Shown here piece after piece: positions 1-9,042 of a stretch of DNA of 64,000 nt. Numbering within the stretch: the stretch's first letter is position 1; every line of letters begins with the position of its first letter. Made by a program: the position numbers and the translations under genes. This DNA is from SABI01 sp028532915 (GTDB taxonomy: Bacteria > Spirochaetota > Spirochaetia > Sphaerochaetales > Sphaerochaetaceae), in contig OY781923.1 of the NCBI GenBank assembly GCA_963677225.1, positions 992,001-1,056,000 of the forward strand. Reading direction: 5' to 3'. The notes below the pieces were generated by a model that had not been told where the DNA came from, did not search any database, and worked only from the letters and a program-made list of their open reading frames with translations.

Positions 1-621
1 GATTTCGTGACAGTCGCCGCTGTTGAGGGTGATGACAATCTCATCAGCCTCGGAGAGCAGATCGTCCCTGTGACCTGCGGCGAGAAGATTCTCTATGTGA
101 ACTCCTCAGTGTTCTTTCAGGCCCATCAGGGTATCCTGTCCCATATGGTTTCAAGGGTACGGCAATGGGCTGAAGGTGAAACAATCATCGACCTGTACAG
201 CGGGATCGGGACCTTTGCCTCGGCAGTGGAAAGTGAAAAAAGAACCGTCTACGCGATCGAGAAGGATCCCGCATGTCTCGCTCTGGGGAAGAAGAATCTT
301 AAATATTCCACCTTCTTTACCGAAGATGCTCAAAGATGGGTAAAAAGATTTCCTTCACAGAAGGTGGGGACCGTCATAGTCGATCCGCCCCGCGGCGGAC
401 TGACTGTGCAGGTGATCGAGTCAATCGGTAAGATAGCTCCGCAGAGGCTGATCTATATCTCATGCGACAGCGCCACGTTCGCACGCGATGCCCGGCTGTT
501 CACTGAAAGAGGCTATAGTCTTGCATCGCTTGAATATCTGGAGATGTATCCGCACACGTCTCATACAGAGACCATGGCCCTGTTCGAAACGCAAAGGCCC
601 CGTCAATACCGGAAAAACTGA
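1..621 (+). CDS. RlmD/TrmA-family (uracil-5-)methyltransferase, C-terminal part
   Basis: This is the 3' end of a SAM-dependent RNA m5U methyltransferase. The reading frame is open to the first base, so the start lies outside the window; the GTG at 7 is not a convincing start. Visible family motifs in order are FFQAHQG (substrate side), DLYSGIGTF (SAM motif I), VIVDPPRGG, ISCDSATFARD with the nucleophilic Cys expected for this family, and PHTSHTETMALF at the end. Family knowledge says these enzymes methylate uridines of 23S rRNA (RlmC/RlmD) or tRNA U54 (TrmA). The N-terminal TRAM and iron-sulfur region, which would separate these options, is not visible. Confidence 0.85.
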   Translation, partial: DFVTVAAVEGDDNLISLGEQIVPVTCGEKILYVNSSVFFQAHQGILSHMVSRVRQWAEGETIIDLYSGIGTFASAVESEKRTVYAIEKDPACLALGKKNLKYSTFFTEDAQRWVKRFPSQKVGTVIVDPPRGGLTVQVIESIGKIAPQRLIYISCDSATFARDARLFTERGYSLASLEYLEMYPHTSHTETMALFETQRPRQYRKN

Positions 622-652
622 GATTAATTGCCCGGCAGGAAATTGTAATGGT

Positions 653-681
653 TTGAAAAGAGTTTGATCACATAGTATACT
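653..681 (+). promoter_or_regulatory. sigma70-type promoter of the AI-2E/P-ATPase operon
   Basis: TTGAAA at 653-658 and TATACT at 676-681 are separated by exactly 17 bp. The predicted transcription start, about 7 bases after the -10 box, falls at 687-689, only two to four bases before the ATG at 691. There is no room for a Shine-Dalgarno site, so the mRNA would be leaderless or nearly so. Confidence 0.65.
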
Positions 682-690
682 CTGACAATC

Positions 691-1803
691 ATGAACGAAA
701 GCAACCGGCCCGGGCGGCACACTGAAAGGGATTTCGGTATTATCATCTCAGCTCTCCTCTTTTTTATCGCGTTGAGCAGTATACTCTCTTTCGCAGGTTC
801 CGTCATCGAAGTGACCAGTTCCTTTCTCATAGGTATACTGATCGCATCGTTGATCAATGTACCGCTCAGATTCTTCGAACTGAAGGTGTTCACCAAAGGC
901 TCATATCTCATGCGCAGAATCATTTCACTGGCAGTGACGATCATAATCGTTGTGCTGGTGCTGATCTCTCTGCTGTTCATCGTGGTGCCTCAGCTCAATT
1001 CGGCCTTCACCTCTCTGACCGAGTCGCTGCCGGTTCTGCTTGAAAGATCGGGAACTTATCTATCCTCGATTTCCCTTGATACACCCGATTGGCTTTCTAC
1101 AGTCGAACTCGATCTATCTTCGATCGAAGACAATGTGCTTGATATGGTCAAATCATGGGCCAGCGCGATAGTAGAATCGAGTGTCCAGATCGCCCAGAAT
1201 TTCGTCCAGTCGATCATAACCTTTTCTCTGTCATTCGTCTTTGCCATATACATACTCTTGAGAAAGGAAAAGCTGCTCGGACAGCTTGATTCGATCACCC
1301 GTGCATATCTTCCTTCGAACAGATATGCCGCGTTGAGCCATACGGGGAATCTGATTGCTTCGACATTCACACGGTTCATCTCAACTATGGCTGTTGAAGC
1401 GATCATACTCGGCTCGATGTTCCTCGTTACGATGCTGCTGTTCAGTTTTCCCTACGCCTTTCTCATCTCCTCGCTGGTGGCGGTAGCGGCCTTCATTCCC
1501 ATAGTCGGTGCGTTCATCGCAGCCTTCATCGGAATCCTCCTTATGCTGGTGACCGATCCTGTCCAGGCAATATGGTTTGCAATACTGTTTCTTGCACTGC
1601 AGCAGATAGAGGGGAATATCATATATCCGAGGGTCGTCGGCGATTCGATCGGACTTCCTGGAATATGGGTACTGTTCGCGGTCGTCGTCGGGGGAAATGT
1701 GTTCGGTATCCTCGGTATCTTTCTGGGGGTTCCGTTCGTTGCGGTCCTGTACGTTCTTGTCAGAGAGAACGTGAAAAGAAGACTGGACGGGAGACTCGAA
1801 TAA
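691..1803 (+). CDS. AI-2E family transporter (PF01594-type membrane protein)
   Basis: A 370-residue polytopic membrane protein with pairs of hydrophobic segments near the N terminus, a central soluble stretch (about 125-175) and a C-terminal cluster of membrane segments. The C-terminal signature EGNIIYPRVVGDSIGLP followed by GGNVFGILGIFLGVPFVAVL is typical of the AI-2E/UPF0118 permease family. Members include the AI-2 exporter TqsA and Na+/H+ antiporter-like proteins, so the substrate cannot be fixed. It lies 13 bp before the P-type ATPase and is probably the first gene of that operon. The promoter sits directly on the ATG, with no ribosome binding site. Confidence 0.88.
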   Translation: MNESNRPGRHTERDFGIIISALLFFIALSSILSFAGSVIEVTSSFLIGILIASLINVPLRFFELKVFTKGSYLMRRIISLAVTIIIVVLVLISLLFIVVPQLNSAFTSLTESLPVLLERSGTYLSSISLDTPDWLSTVELDLSSIEDNVLDMVKSWASAIVESSVQIAQNFVQSIITFSLSFVFAIYILLRKEKLLGQLDSITRAYLPSNRYAALSHTGNLIASTFTRFISTMAVEAIILGSMFLVTMLLFSFPYAFLISSLVAVAAFIPIVGAFIAAFIGILLMLVTDPVQAIWFAILFLALQQIEGNIIYPRVVGDSIGLPGIWVLFAVVVGGNVFGILGIFLGVPFVAVLYVLVRENVKRRLDGRLE

Positions 1804-1816
1804 CAGAGGAAACGCT

Positions 1817-4441
1817 ATGGATTGGTATACACTGGAAGCTCTGGAAGCATTACGATTCCTATCGGTGGACATGAAAAGAGGTCTCTCTTCAGATCAGATT
1901 GAACAGAGAAAGAAACAGTACGGAGACAATGTTCTGACCGAACAGCAGCCGAAGACACTGCTTCAGAAGTTCTTCGATCAGTTCAAAGATATTACGATCA
2001 TCATTCTCATCTGTGCCGCATTGCTCTCTTTTCTCATCGCACTGATCGAAGGGTCTACGGGAGAGTTCGTCGAACCTGTGCTGATTCTCGCGATCGTTAT
2101 TGTAAATGCTGTGATGGGCGTCATTCAGCAGCAGAGAGCCCAGAAAGCACTCGATGCATTGAAGAAACTATCTTCACCTCATGTCCATGTTCTTCGAGAG
2201 AACCGGGAGGTTATCATAGAATCAAAAGATATCGTTCCCGGAGATATCTTCTTTTTCGAAAGCGGTACTCTGATTCCCTGTGACGGCAGAATCATCGAAA
2301 GCCATTCGCTGCGCATCGATGAGTCTCCTCTGACAGGGGAATCTGTTCCGGTGGAGAAACACCACGAATCCGTGGTTGAAAAGAACGCCCCTCTCGGAGA
2401 CAGAGTCAATATGGTCTACAGCGGATGTGCCGTGGTCAGAGGAAGAGGAATGGCTGTCGCGACCCAGATCGGGATGCATACCGAGATGGGAACAATAGCA
2501 GACCTGCTCAACCGGACAGAACAGACGACCACTCCGCTTCAAAATACGCTTTCTTCATTGGGCAGGATCCTTGCTGTCAGTGCAATTGCGACTGTTATCG
2601 TGATTTTCATCATCGGTGTTGCCAATGCGATCGAACTGAAAGAGATGATGATGATCGCAATCTCTTTAGCAGTCTCTGCGATTCCCGAAGGCCTTCCGGC
2701 AATCGTGACGATCGTTCTCAGTCTCGGTGTTCAGAGGATGTCGAAAAAGAACGCCATCATACGCCATCTGCCTGCCGTGGAGACTCTGGGAAGAGCATCG
2801 ATCATATGTACCGACAAAACCGGAACGCTTACGCAGAACAGAATGAAAGTGACCGCAATCTGCCTTGAAGGAGAGAAGAAGTATTCAGAACTCGATAAGC
2901 GGGATGATTCAGCGGTCAAAAGACTTCTCACATACAGTGCATTATGCACTGACGCGACAGTCACGATCGAAGAAGGTAAGATTCACTCCATTGGCGATCC
3001 GACTGAAGTCGCTCTGGTAAGTGCCGCATTGGAAAAGGATATCGAGAAGGATTCACTGCTGAACCGGTACCCGAGAATCGACGAGATCCCGTTCGACTCG
3101 GAGAGGAAGAGAATGACCACCATTCATAGAGATGGTGACAGAATTCTGGCAATCGTAAAAGGGGCGGTCGATCAGATACTCCCAAGATGTGTCGCCGGTG
3201 ATTATGGTTCCGTAGAGGCTGTCAACAGAGATATGGGATCGAACGCACTGAGAGTGCTTGCTGTAGCCTATCGGTACATTGAAAGTGAAGCGTCTCAATG
3301 GTCGGTAAAAGAGGTGGAGCATTCACTGCATTTCGCAGGTCTTGTCGGAATGATCGATCCACCCCGCAAGGAGGTCTTCGATGCTGTCGCCCTGTGCAAG
3401 GATGCCGGTATAAGGCCGGTGATGATCACAGGGGACCATATCGTAACCGCAAGAGCGATCGCAAAGGAACTGCAGCTTCTTGGAAGTGGAGATACGGTCC
3501 TCTCGGGAGAACAGCTGTCAGCTATGTCCAAACAGGATCTGGAAGATATCGTCGGTGATGTCAGTGTCTATGCCAGAGTCTCTCCTCAGGATAAGATCCG
3601 TATCGTTCAGGCATGGCAGAAAAGAGGAAAGGTCGTCGCCATGACAGGAGACGGCGTCAATGATGCTCCCGCTTTAAAAAGTGCCGATATCGGATGTGCC
3701 ATGGGGGTCACAGGAACAGATGTGGCCAAGAGCGCAAGCGATATGACCCTTTCCGATGATAATTTTGCAACGATAGTTGAAGCTGTGAGAGAGGGGAGAA
3801 TAATGTTCGACAATATCAAAAAGACAGTGTTCTTTTTGATCGGAACAAATATCGGAGAGCTGATCACCGTATTTTCAGCCATGATATTCTGGCATCTTTC
3901 TCCCTTTGTCTCACTTCAGCTGCTGTGGATTAATCTGGTGACAGACTCATTCCCCTCGATAGCACTGGGAATGGAAAAAGGTGATGTCGATGTGATGAAA
4001 CGGGCTCCGCGTGAGAAGAATGAATCTCTGTTTGCCTCCAGAGGAGCGGTGAAAGTGGTCGCAATGGGGATCATGTTCGCTTGTCTTACATTATTTGCAT
4101 TTCATCTGGGCAATACATTTACCGGATCGGTCAGAGGAGGAAGAACTCTTGCGTTTATCACACTCGCCCTTTCTCAGGTGATTCATTCATTCAATATGAG
4201 AAGTACCCGGTCGGTCTTCTCAATCGGTATCTTCTCGAACAGAGCCCTCAACAGAGCTGCGCTTCTTTCAATATCTCTGATCGCTGCCGTAACGGCAATC
4301 CCCGCTGTCGCACAATCGTTCGGCATGATGATGCTCCCTGTGAAGCAGTATCTGATAGCCGCAGGATTGTCCTGTGTACCTCTGGTGGTGATGGAACTGT
4401 CAAAACTCTTTATTAACTGCAGGAGAACCGATGAACATTAG
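1817..4441 (+). CDS. P-type IIA cation-transporting ATPase, probably Ca2+
   Basis: An 874-residue P-type ATPase, full length for the SERCA/PMCA-like group. Visible are an N-terminal cation-ATPase domain, the actuator TGES loop (about residue 174), the phosphorylation site CTDKTGTLT (about 336), and the hinge TGDGVNDAPALKSADIG (about 615). Transport-site motifs are PEGLPA in M4 and NLVTDSFPSIALG in M6, which match Ca2+-site residues known from SERCA (Glu in M4, Asn and Asp in M6). It would export Ca2+, possibly Mn2+, across the inner membrane at the cost of ATP. An AGAGGAAA ribosome site precedes the ATG. The last 11 bp overlap the next gene, so the two are likely translationally coupled. Confidence 0.92.
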   Translation: MDWYTLEALEALRFLSVDMKRGLSSDQIEQRKKQYGDNVLTEQQPKTLLQKFFDQFKDITIIILICAALLSFLIALIEGSTGEFVEPVLILAIVIVNAVMGVIQQQRAQKALDALKKLSSPHVHVLRENREVIIESKDIVPGDIFFFESGTLIPCDGRIIESHSLRIDESPLTGESVPVEKHHESVVEKNAPLGDRVNMVYSGCAVVRGRGMAVATQIGMHTEMGTIADLLNRTEQTTTPLQNTLSSLGRILAVSAIATVIVIFIIGVANAIELKEMMMIAISLAVSAIPEGLPAIVTIVLSLGVQRMSKKNAIIRHLPAVETLGRASIICTDKTGTLTQNRMKVTAICLEGEKKYSELDKRDDSAVKRLLTYSALCTDATVTIEEGKIHSIGDPTEVALVSAALEKDIEKDSLLNRYPRIDEIPFDSERKRMTTIHRDGDRILAIVKGAVDQILPRCVAGDYGSVEAVNRDMGSNALRVLAVAYRYIESEASQWSVKEVEHSLHFAGLVGMIDPPRKEVFDAVALCKDAGIRPVMITGDHIVTARAIAKELQLLGSGDTVLSGEQLSAMSKQDLEDIVGDVSVYARVSPQDKIRIVQAWQKRGKVVAMTGDGVNDAPALKSADIGCAMGVTGTDVAKSASDMTLSDDNFATIVEAVREGRIMFDNIKKTVFFLIGTNIGELITVFSAMIFWHLSPFVSLQLLWINLVTDSFPSIALGMEKGDVDVMKRAPREKNESLFASRGAVKVVAMGIMFACLTLFAFHLGNTFTGSVRGGRTLAFITLALSQVIHSFNMRSTRSVFSIGIFSNRALNRAALLSISLIAAVTAIPAVAQSFGMMMLPVKQYLIAAGLSCVPLVVMELSKLFINCRRTDEH

Positions 4442-5114
4442 ATCGTGGATCTCGGAACATAAAAAGGAGACTGTTCATTATCTGATTGCTTTAACACTGC
4501 TGATGACTCTTTCAGTGTTCCTTCTGTTCAGAGGTGGCTACTATGTCAGCAATCTCGTCTCTTTTTCGACGAGCCATCTGGTCGCCACTACGGTGATATT
4601 CATGCTTCTCTATGCTTTGAAGTCAGTCACATTCGGTCTACCATATGTTTTGCTCTATTTCACAATAGGAACGATCTATCCTCTTTATATTGCGCTTCTG
4701 TTGAATATCATCGGAACCATTGTGAATCTCCAGATTCCCTATTTTCTCGGATACAAAAGAGGAAACGGGTATGTCGATTCGATTCAGAAAAGATTTCCAT
4801 TTCTCGGTCGGATTCTGGAAATGAAAGACAAGTCCCAGTTCGCATTCACCTTCATTGTGAAGATCATCGGCAAGATTCCCCATGAGATAACGAACCTGAT
4901 GCTGGGTTCTCTACACATATCATGGCCGGTATATGTCAGTGCAACGATACTTGCACTGCTTCCCACAATGATAAGCACGACTTTAATGGCGAAGAACTAT
5001 CAGCAACCCGGATCTCCCGTTTTTATTATTGCCGCTGTGATATTTCTGGCGACTCCCGTTATCTCTTTCATCTATTACAGAAAAAATTCTGTGAACAGGG
5101 AAAAATCTCACTGA
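4431..5114 (+). CDS. VTT-domain (TVP38/TMEM64, DedA-superfamily) membrane protein
   Basis: A 227-residue integral membrane protein with an N-terminal segment (about 16-36), a VTT/SNARE-associated core starting with FGLPYVLLYFTIGTIYPLY, and the re-entrant-loop region around GKIPHEITNLMLGS. Proteins of this superfamily act as lipid scramblases or flippases, or in membrane integrity; the exact role here is unknown. The start lies inside the ATPase gene (11-bp overlap) and is preceded by AGGAG, so expression is tied to the cation pump. A partner role in ion or membrane homeostasis is inference. Confidence 0.8.
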   Translation: MNIRSWISEHKKETVHYLIALTLLMTLSVFLLFRGGYYVSNLVSFSTSHLVATTVIFMLLYALKSVTFGLPYVLLYFTIGTIYPLYIALLLNIIGTIVNLQIPYFLGYKRGNGYVDSIQKRFPFLGRILEMKDKSQFAFTFIVKIIGKIPHEITNLMLGSLHISWPVYVSATILALLPTMISTTLMAKNYQQPGSPVFIIAAVIFLATPVISFIYYRKNSVNREKSH

Positions 5115-5250
5115 TTTATCAGGCTGAAATAACTAATTGTATCTTTACCAAACATTTATAATTGCATGTCTTTAATCTTTACTTCCCTGTTGTATTGTTT
5201 GTTCATATCAAAGAAGTCATGCAGTAATACTGTGTGAAAAGGAGTAACAG

Positions 5251-5664
5251 ATGAAGATGAGAAAAAGAGGTAAAGTGATCCTCATCATTTCACTTATAGC
5301 CATGTTGTCGATTCCGACCATCTTTGCGGCGGATGCGGATGAACAGATAGAAACTGCAACAGTTGTGTCGAACGAGAATGCACCTTCAGCAGGACCCCTC
5401 GGCCGCAGAGGATCGGCAGATCAGCTGATGAAGAGAGCTGCTGTTGCGTCGAATGAAAAGGCACCTTCACAAAGACCCGACGGACGCAGAGGTTCGGCAG
5501 TTCAGAATGAGGAACTTCGAGAACGCGGAGGTGTCGCTGGTGAGTGTGAAACCGGATCTCAAAACCCTATGCACAGGCACAATGGACAAAGAGGTCCACA
5601 GATGGGTGAGCGAAGACAGAACATCGATGATGAGAATCTTTCTGTGAGAAGAGGCCGGCAGTGA
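5251..5664 (+). CDS. exported Arg-rich repeat protein of unknown function
   Basis: A 137-residue protein with a clear signal peptide (basic MKMRKRGK, hydrophobic core, IFAAD cleavage region). The mature part is low in hydrophobics and rich in Arg, Gly, Asn and Gln. It contains an imperfect 21-residue duplication: SNENAPSAGPLGRRGSADQ and SNEKAPSQRPDGRRGSAVQ, encoded by 63-bp repeats at 5362-5424 and 5443-5505. The C-terminal third carries RHNGQRGPQMGERRQ and VRRGRQ. A good AAGGAG site precedes the ATG. The stop overlaps the GTG start of the DUF2202 gene by four bases, which implies co-translation. I do not recognise a family. It may be a disordered periplasmic partner of the ferritin-like protein. 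Confidence 0.7.
   Translation: MKMRKRGKVILIISLIAMLSIPTIFAADADEQIETATVVSNENAPSAGPLGRRGSADQLMKRAAVASNEKAPSQRPDGRRGSAVQNEELRERGGVAGECETGSQNPMHRHNGQRGPQMGERRQNIDDENLSVRRGRQ
5362..5505 (+). repeat. 63-bp imperfect direct repeat, two copies 81 bp apart
   Basis: Copies at 5362-5424 and 5443-5505 lie in frame in the Arg-rich exported protein. Both encode a unit with SNE(N/K)APS and GRRGSA. Third-position differences suggest an old duplication under protein-level constraint. Confidence 0.7.
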
Positions 5665-6245
5665 GAAACCGAAGAAATAGAATAATAATGGCAGGGGTCA
5701 CGTTCATCGTGGCCCTGTCATCCCTGTTCGCTCAGGGGGGAAAGGAAATATCTGCCGATAACGGGTCGGAAGGAATCCTTCTGATGAGAGAAGAGGAGAA
5801 GTTGGCACGAGATGTCTATCTCACTCTCTACGACCTTTATTCGGTTCCGGTTTTCCTGAATATCGCACAAAGCGAACAGAGGCATACCGACAGTGTCAAA
5901 TGGCTCATCGAACAGAAAGGTCTCACTGATCCCGTAATATCGGATGAGATCGGAGAATTCAGCGATGATGAACTGCAGCAGCTCTACCAGGTCCTCATCG
6001 AGCAGGGATCTCAATCTTTGTCACAGGCTTTCATAGTCGGAGCTTTGGTTGAAGAACTCGATATTTATGATATCGAAAGGCTGCTGGAAGATGAGGACGA
6101 TATCCAGATCATCCGCGTGTACGATAACCTTCTTGAGGGATCTATGAATCATCTGAGATCATTTTACAGCAAGATTGTCAAATCCGGCGAGGATTACCTT
6201 CCTTCATATATCACAGAAGATCGTTTCCAACAGATAGTTCAGTAG
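5661..6245 (+). CDS. exported DUF2202 ferritin-like protein
   Basis: A 194-residue protein with a signal peptide (MRNRRNR basic start, hydrophobic core to about residue 24) and a DUF2202 domain over nearly all the rest. Diagnostic motifs are MREEEKLARDVYL, FLNIAQSEQRHTDSV and VGALVEELDIYDIERLL, whose Glu and His residues sit where a ferritin-like four-helix bundle binds two metals. Family members are periplasmic or exported, and their function is largely unknown. The GTG start is supported by AAGAGG six bases upstream and by the ATG-poor context; it overlaps the stop of the Arg-rich protein (GTGA). A metal, oxidative-stress or silver/copper-type role is only inference. Confidence 0.85.
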   Translation: MRNRRNRIIMAGVTFIVALSSLFAQGGKEISADNGSEGILLMREEEKLARDVYLTLYDLYSVPVFLNIAQSEQRHTDSVKWLIEQKGLTDPVISDEIGEFSDDELQQLYQVLIEQGSQSLSQAFIVGALVEELDIYDIERLLEDEDDIQIIRVYDNLLEGSMNHLRSFYSKIVKSGEDYLPSYITEDRFQQIVQ

Positions 6246-6252
6246 CATATGA

Positions 6253-6281
6253 TGGAAACAAAAATTGTCATGTGATACACT
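6253..6281 (+). promoter_or_regulatory. candidate promoter of nadE
   Basis: TGGAAA (6253-6258) and TACACT (6276-6281) with a 17-bp spacer. The predicted start near 6288 gives a short leader of about 29 bases that holds the GGAGG ribosome site at 6303-6307. Confidence 0.45.
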
Positions 6282-6316
6282 GACTGTAACAAAGAGTTGC
6301 ATGTGGAGGACAGAGG

Positions 6317-8227
6317 ATGGTCGATGGTTTTGTGAGAGTGGGAGTTGCAACTCCCGACGTTAAGGTGGCGGATACCTCCTACAATAGTTTGACGGCTATT
6401 TCGGCGATGAAAGATGCAGCAGCAGATGATGTGGCGATTCTTGTTCTGCCGGAACTTCATCTTACAAGCTATACATGCCAGGATCTTTTCTTTCAGACGA
6501 GTCTGCAGACCGGTGCTGTGGATGCACTTCTCTCTGTGATAGAGGCCTCCGCCACTTATGAAGTGCTCACTATCGTGGGCGTTCCTCTCGTATGTGAAGA
6601 AAAACTGTTCAACTGTGCTGCAGTTGTCGAAAAAGGGCGTCTTCTGGCTGTAATCCCTAAGACCTACCTTCCGAACTACCATGAATTTTACGAGATGAGA
6701 TGGTTCGCATCGGCCTGTGATGAGTACAAGACGATAACGGTCGGAGATTATACTGTCCCGTTTACCACAGACTGCCTTATCCAGTCCAGGCGGCATCCGG
6801 ATGTCACGGTGGCGGTCGAGATTTGTGAAGACCTGTGGGCTCCGAACGCTCCTTCAATCGCACACTCTCTTGCCGGTGCGACGATCATTGCCAACCTGTC
6901 GGCGAGTAATGATCTTATCGGAAAGAGAGAGTACCGGAGGAATCTGGTAAACAGTGCCAGCGGACGCTACAGCGGTGCATACCTGTACGCATGTGCGGGG
7001 CCGGGCGAATCCACTACAGATGTCGTTTTTCTGGGACATGACATGATCAGTGAGAACGGTGTGATGCTCGCCGAATCCGATGGAGTGTTTACCGGACTGC
7101 TGTACAGTGAAATAGATGTCGAGAAACTGAAATCACAGAGAATGAGAAACACGACATTCGCTCCGCAGGGAAGTGATCTGTATACGAAGGTCTTTTTCGA
7201 TACCGATATCAAAGATGTCAATCTTACAAGATACGTAGATCCCTATCCTTTCGTTCCTTCTGATGAGACCGGAAGAGAGCGGCGGTGTGAAGAGATTCTG
7301 ACAATGCAGTCGATGGGACTGGTCAAACGTCTTGAACATATCGGTAACGAGAAAGTGGTAGTCGGTATATCAGGAGGGCTCGATTCCACTTTGGCCTTAC
7401 TTGTATGTGTCCGTGCCTTCGATTACCTCAAGTTGGCAAGAGATGGCATCATCGCCGTCACGATGCCCTGTTTCGGAACCACAAAGAGAACGAAAGGTAA
7501 TGCCGGTGAACTTGCCAAGGCTCTTAAGGTGACTCTCAGAGAGATCGATATCACCCGGTCGGTCCGTCAGCATTTCAGCGATATCGGACATGATGAAAGC
7601 GATCTGAGTGTAACATACGAGAATTCTCAGGCGAGAGAGAGAACTCAGGTACTGATGGATATAGCCAACAGTGAATCAGCGATAGTTGTAGGTACCGGTG
7701 ATCTGAGTGAACTGGCATTGGGCTGGGCGACCTATAACGGTGACCATATGTCGATGTATGGTGTGAACTCATCAATCCCGAAGACTCTTATCAAACATCT
7801 TGTCCGTCACGCGGCATCACTGACCGAAGATGTCGTAATCCGCGATACGCTTCACGATATTCTGGACACTCCTGTGAGTCCCGAGCTGCTGCCCGCGATA
7901 AACGGAACCATATCTCAGGTCACAGAGGATCTCGTCGGTCCCTATGAACTGCATGATTTTTTCCTGTACTGGGCGGTCAGATGGGCTTTCTCTCCAAAGA
8001 AGGTCTATCATCTGGCCCTCTATGCCTTCAAAGACGGTTATGAAAAAGAGGTGATCAAACACTGGCTCAAGGTATTTTATAAGAGGTTTTTCTCTCAGCA
8101 GTTCAAACGATCCTGTCTTCCTGACGGACCGAAAGTCGGCTCGGTGGCACTTTCTCCCAGAGGAGATCTGAGAATGCCGAGTGACGCCCGGTCGGCTTTA
8201 TGGATCGATCAGGTCGGGTATCTGTAG
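6317..8227 (+). CDS. nadE: glutamine-dependent NAD+ synthetase
   Basis: A 636-residue two-domain enzyme making NAD+ from nicotinate adenine dinucleotide, ATP and glutamine. The N-terminal nitrilase-type glutaminase domain (about 1-290) shows the Glu-Lys-Cys triad in LPELHLTSYT, IPKTYLPNYHEFYE and EICEDLW. The C-terminal synthetase domain has the ATP pyrophosphatase P-loop VGISGGLDSTLA (about residue 350) and GTGDLSELALGW. Length fits the large glutamine-using class rather than the short ammonia-only form. The ATG is preceded by GTGGAGGACAGAGG. It stands alone between its own promoter and the barrel-protein genes. Confidence 0.95.
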   Translation: MVDGFVRVGVATPDVKVADTSYNSLTAISAMKDAAADDVAILVLPELHLTSYTCQDLFFQTSLQTGAVDALLSVIEASATYEVLTIVGVPLVCEEKLFNCAAVVEKGRLLAVIPKTYLPNYHEFYEMRWFASACDEYKTITVGDYTVPFTTDCLIQSRRHPDVTVAVEICEDLWAPNAPSIAHSLAGATIIANLSASNDLIGKREYRRNLVNSASGRYSGAYLYACAGPGESTTDVVFLGHDMISENGVMLAESDGVFTGLLYSEIDVEKLKSQRMRNTTFAPQGSDLYTKVFFDTDIKDVNLTRYVDPYPFVPSDETGRERRCEEILTMQSMGLVKRLEHIGNEKVVVGISGGLDSTLALLVCVRAFDYLKLARDGIIAVTMPCFGTTKRTKGNAGELAKALKVTLREIDITRSVRQHFSDIGHDESDLSVTYENSQARERTQVLMDIANSESAIVVGTGDLSELALGWATYNGDHMSMYGVNSSIPKTLIKHLVRHAASLTEDVVIRDTLHDILDTPVSPELLPAINGTISQVTEDLVGPYELHDFFLYWAVRWAFSPKKVYHLALYAFKDGYEKEVIKHWLKVFYKRFFSQQFKRSCLPDGPKVGSVALSPRGDLRMPSDARSALWIDQVGYL

Positions 8228-8359
8228 GGTATATCCCTGTATCAAAACGTCTTACCTTCTCTGATTTGCAGAAAAATTTAAATTTCTTGTATCCTTTATC
8301 GATCAATAGATGTTATCCTTATGTTATTATCTTAGGAAATAAGCATCTGAGAAGGGTCT

Positions 8360-8968
8360 ATGGCAAGGAGAAAGAAAGTAGCAGCTGCTGTGTTGATGAT
8401 GGTTCTATTGTTGAATACAGTTGGAGCGAGGAACTTATTTGATACCGGGTTGAAAGTTGTCTCCCTTTATGATGCGGATCAGGGAATCGCCGATTCGAGC
8501 TTCTTTGAAGGTATGGGTGACGGTTACAATTGGGATGTCGGAGTCGGCATCGAGACACGGTTTTCGTTTCTCCACCTTTCCGGGATGATCACCAACCATG
8601 AAGATGGCGGGAATGACAATGGAATGAATTTCTATGCAAGTGCTTTATTCGACATTCCAGTCATCAACGATTTTTTATATCTGAAAGCAGGGGGAGGGAT
8701 ATCGAATACGATTTACCTTCCTGAAAGTGAAGATGAAAGTTTCATGTATGGAAAGGATGAGGTCAGAGAGTTCGATTCTTTCGGGCAGATGGTAAGCGAA
8801 TCTCCGATTCATCTGAAAGCCGGTGTAGATATTATCATCGGTCCGACTGTGGTTTCCCTATTCTATCTCAGAGAGACCAGCGGGACGTTCGGTGAAAGCA
8901 TCGAGACGATACTGAGCTCTTCCGGAACCAACAAGGCGGGTGCTGGATTGACACTTTCGCTGTTTTGA
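8360..8968 (+). CDS. exported beta-barrel-like protein, paralogue 1
   Basis: A 202-residue protein with a signal peptide (MARRKKVAAA start, cleavage after about GARN). The mature part alternates short hydrophobic and polar strands with many Gly, Asp and Tyr residues, as in small outer-membrane barrels, and ends in GAGLTLSLF with a C-terminal Phe, the usual barrel-assembly signal. The two genes downstream have the same plan and the same type of ending. AGAAGGGT lies just upstream of the ATG. The 132-bp region before it is AT-rich (a run around 8270-8285) and probably holds the promoter. No enzyme family is recognised. Confidence 0.75.
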   Translation: MARRKKVAAAVLMMVLLLNTVGARNLFDTGLKVVSLYDADQGIADSSFFEGMGDGYNWDVGVGIETRFSFLHLSGMITNHEDGGNDNGMNFYASALFDIPVINDFLYLKAGGGISNTIYLPESEDESFMYGKDEVREFDSFGQMVSESPIHLKAGVDIIIGPTVVSLFYLRETSGTFGESIETILSSSGTNKAGAGLTLSLF

Positions 8969-8970
8969 AG

Positions 8971-9000
8971 TTGTATAATAGGCAATAGGCTATTTATAAT
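8971..9000 (+). promoter_or_regulatory. candidate promoter of barrel paralogue 2
   Basis: TTGTAT (8971-8976) and TATAAT (8995-9000) are 18 bp apart, just downstream of the previous stop codon. Another TATAAT at 8974-8979 has no well-placed -35 partner. Confidence 0.4.
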
Positions 9001-9042
9001 TAAATGATATTTGGAGGGAAGCCTTCAAAAGGAGAAGAGAAG

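Noticed and set aside
8228..8359. Terminator after nadE
   Set aside because: Only GGGTATATCCC-type short pairing (three G-C pairs) is visible, without a T tract; too weak to call.
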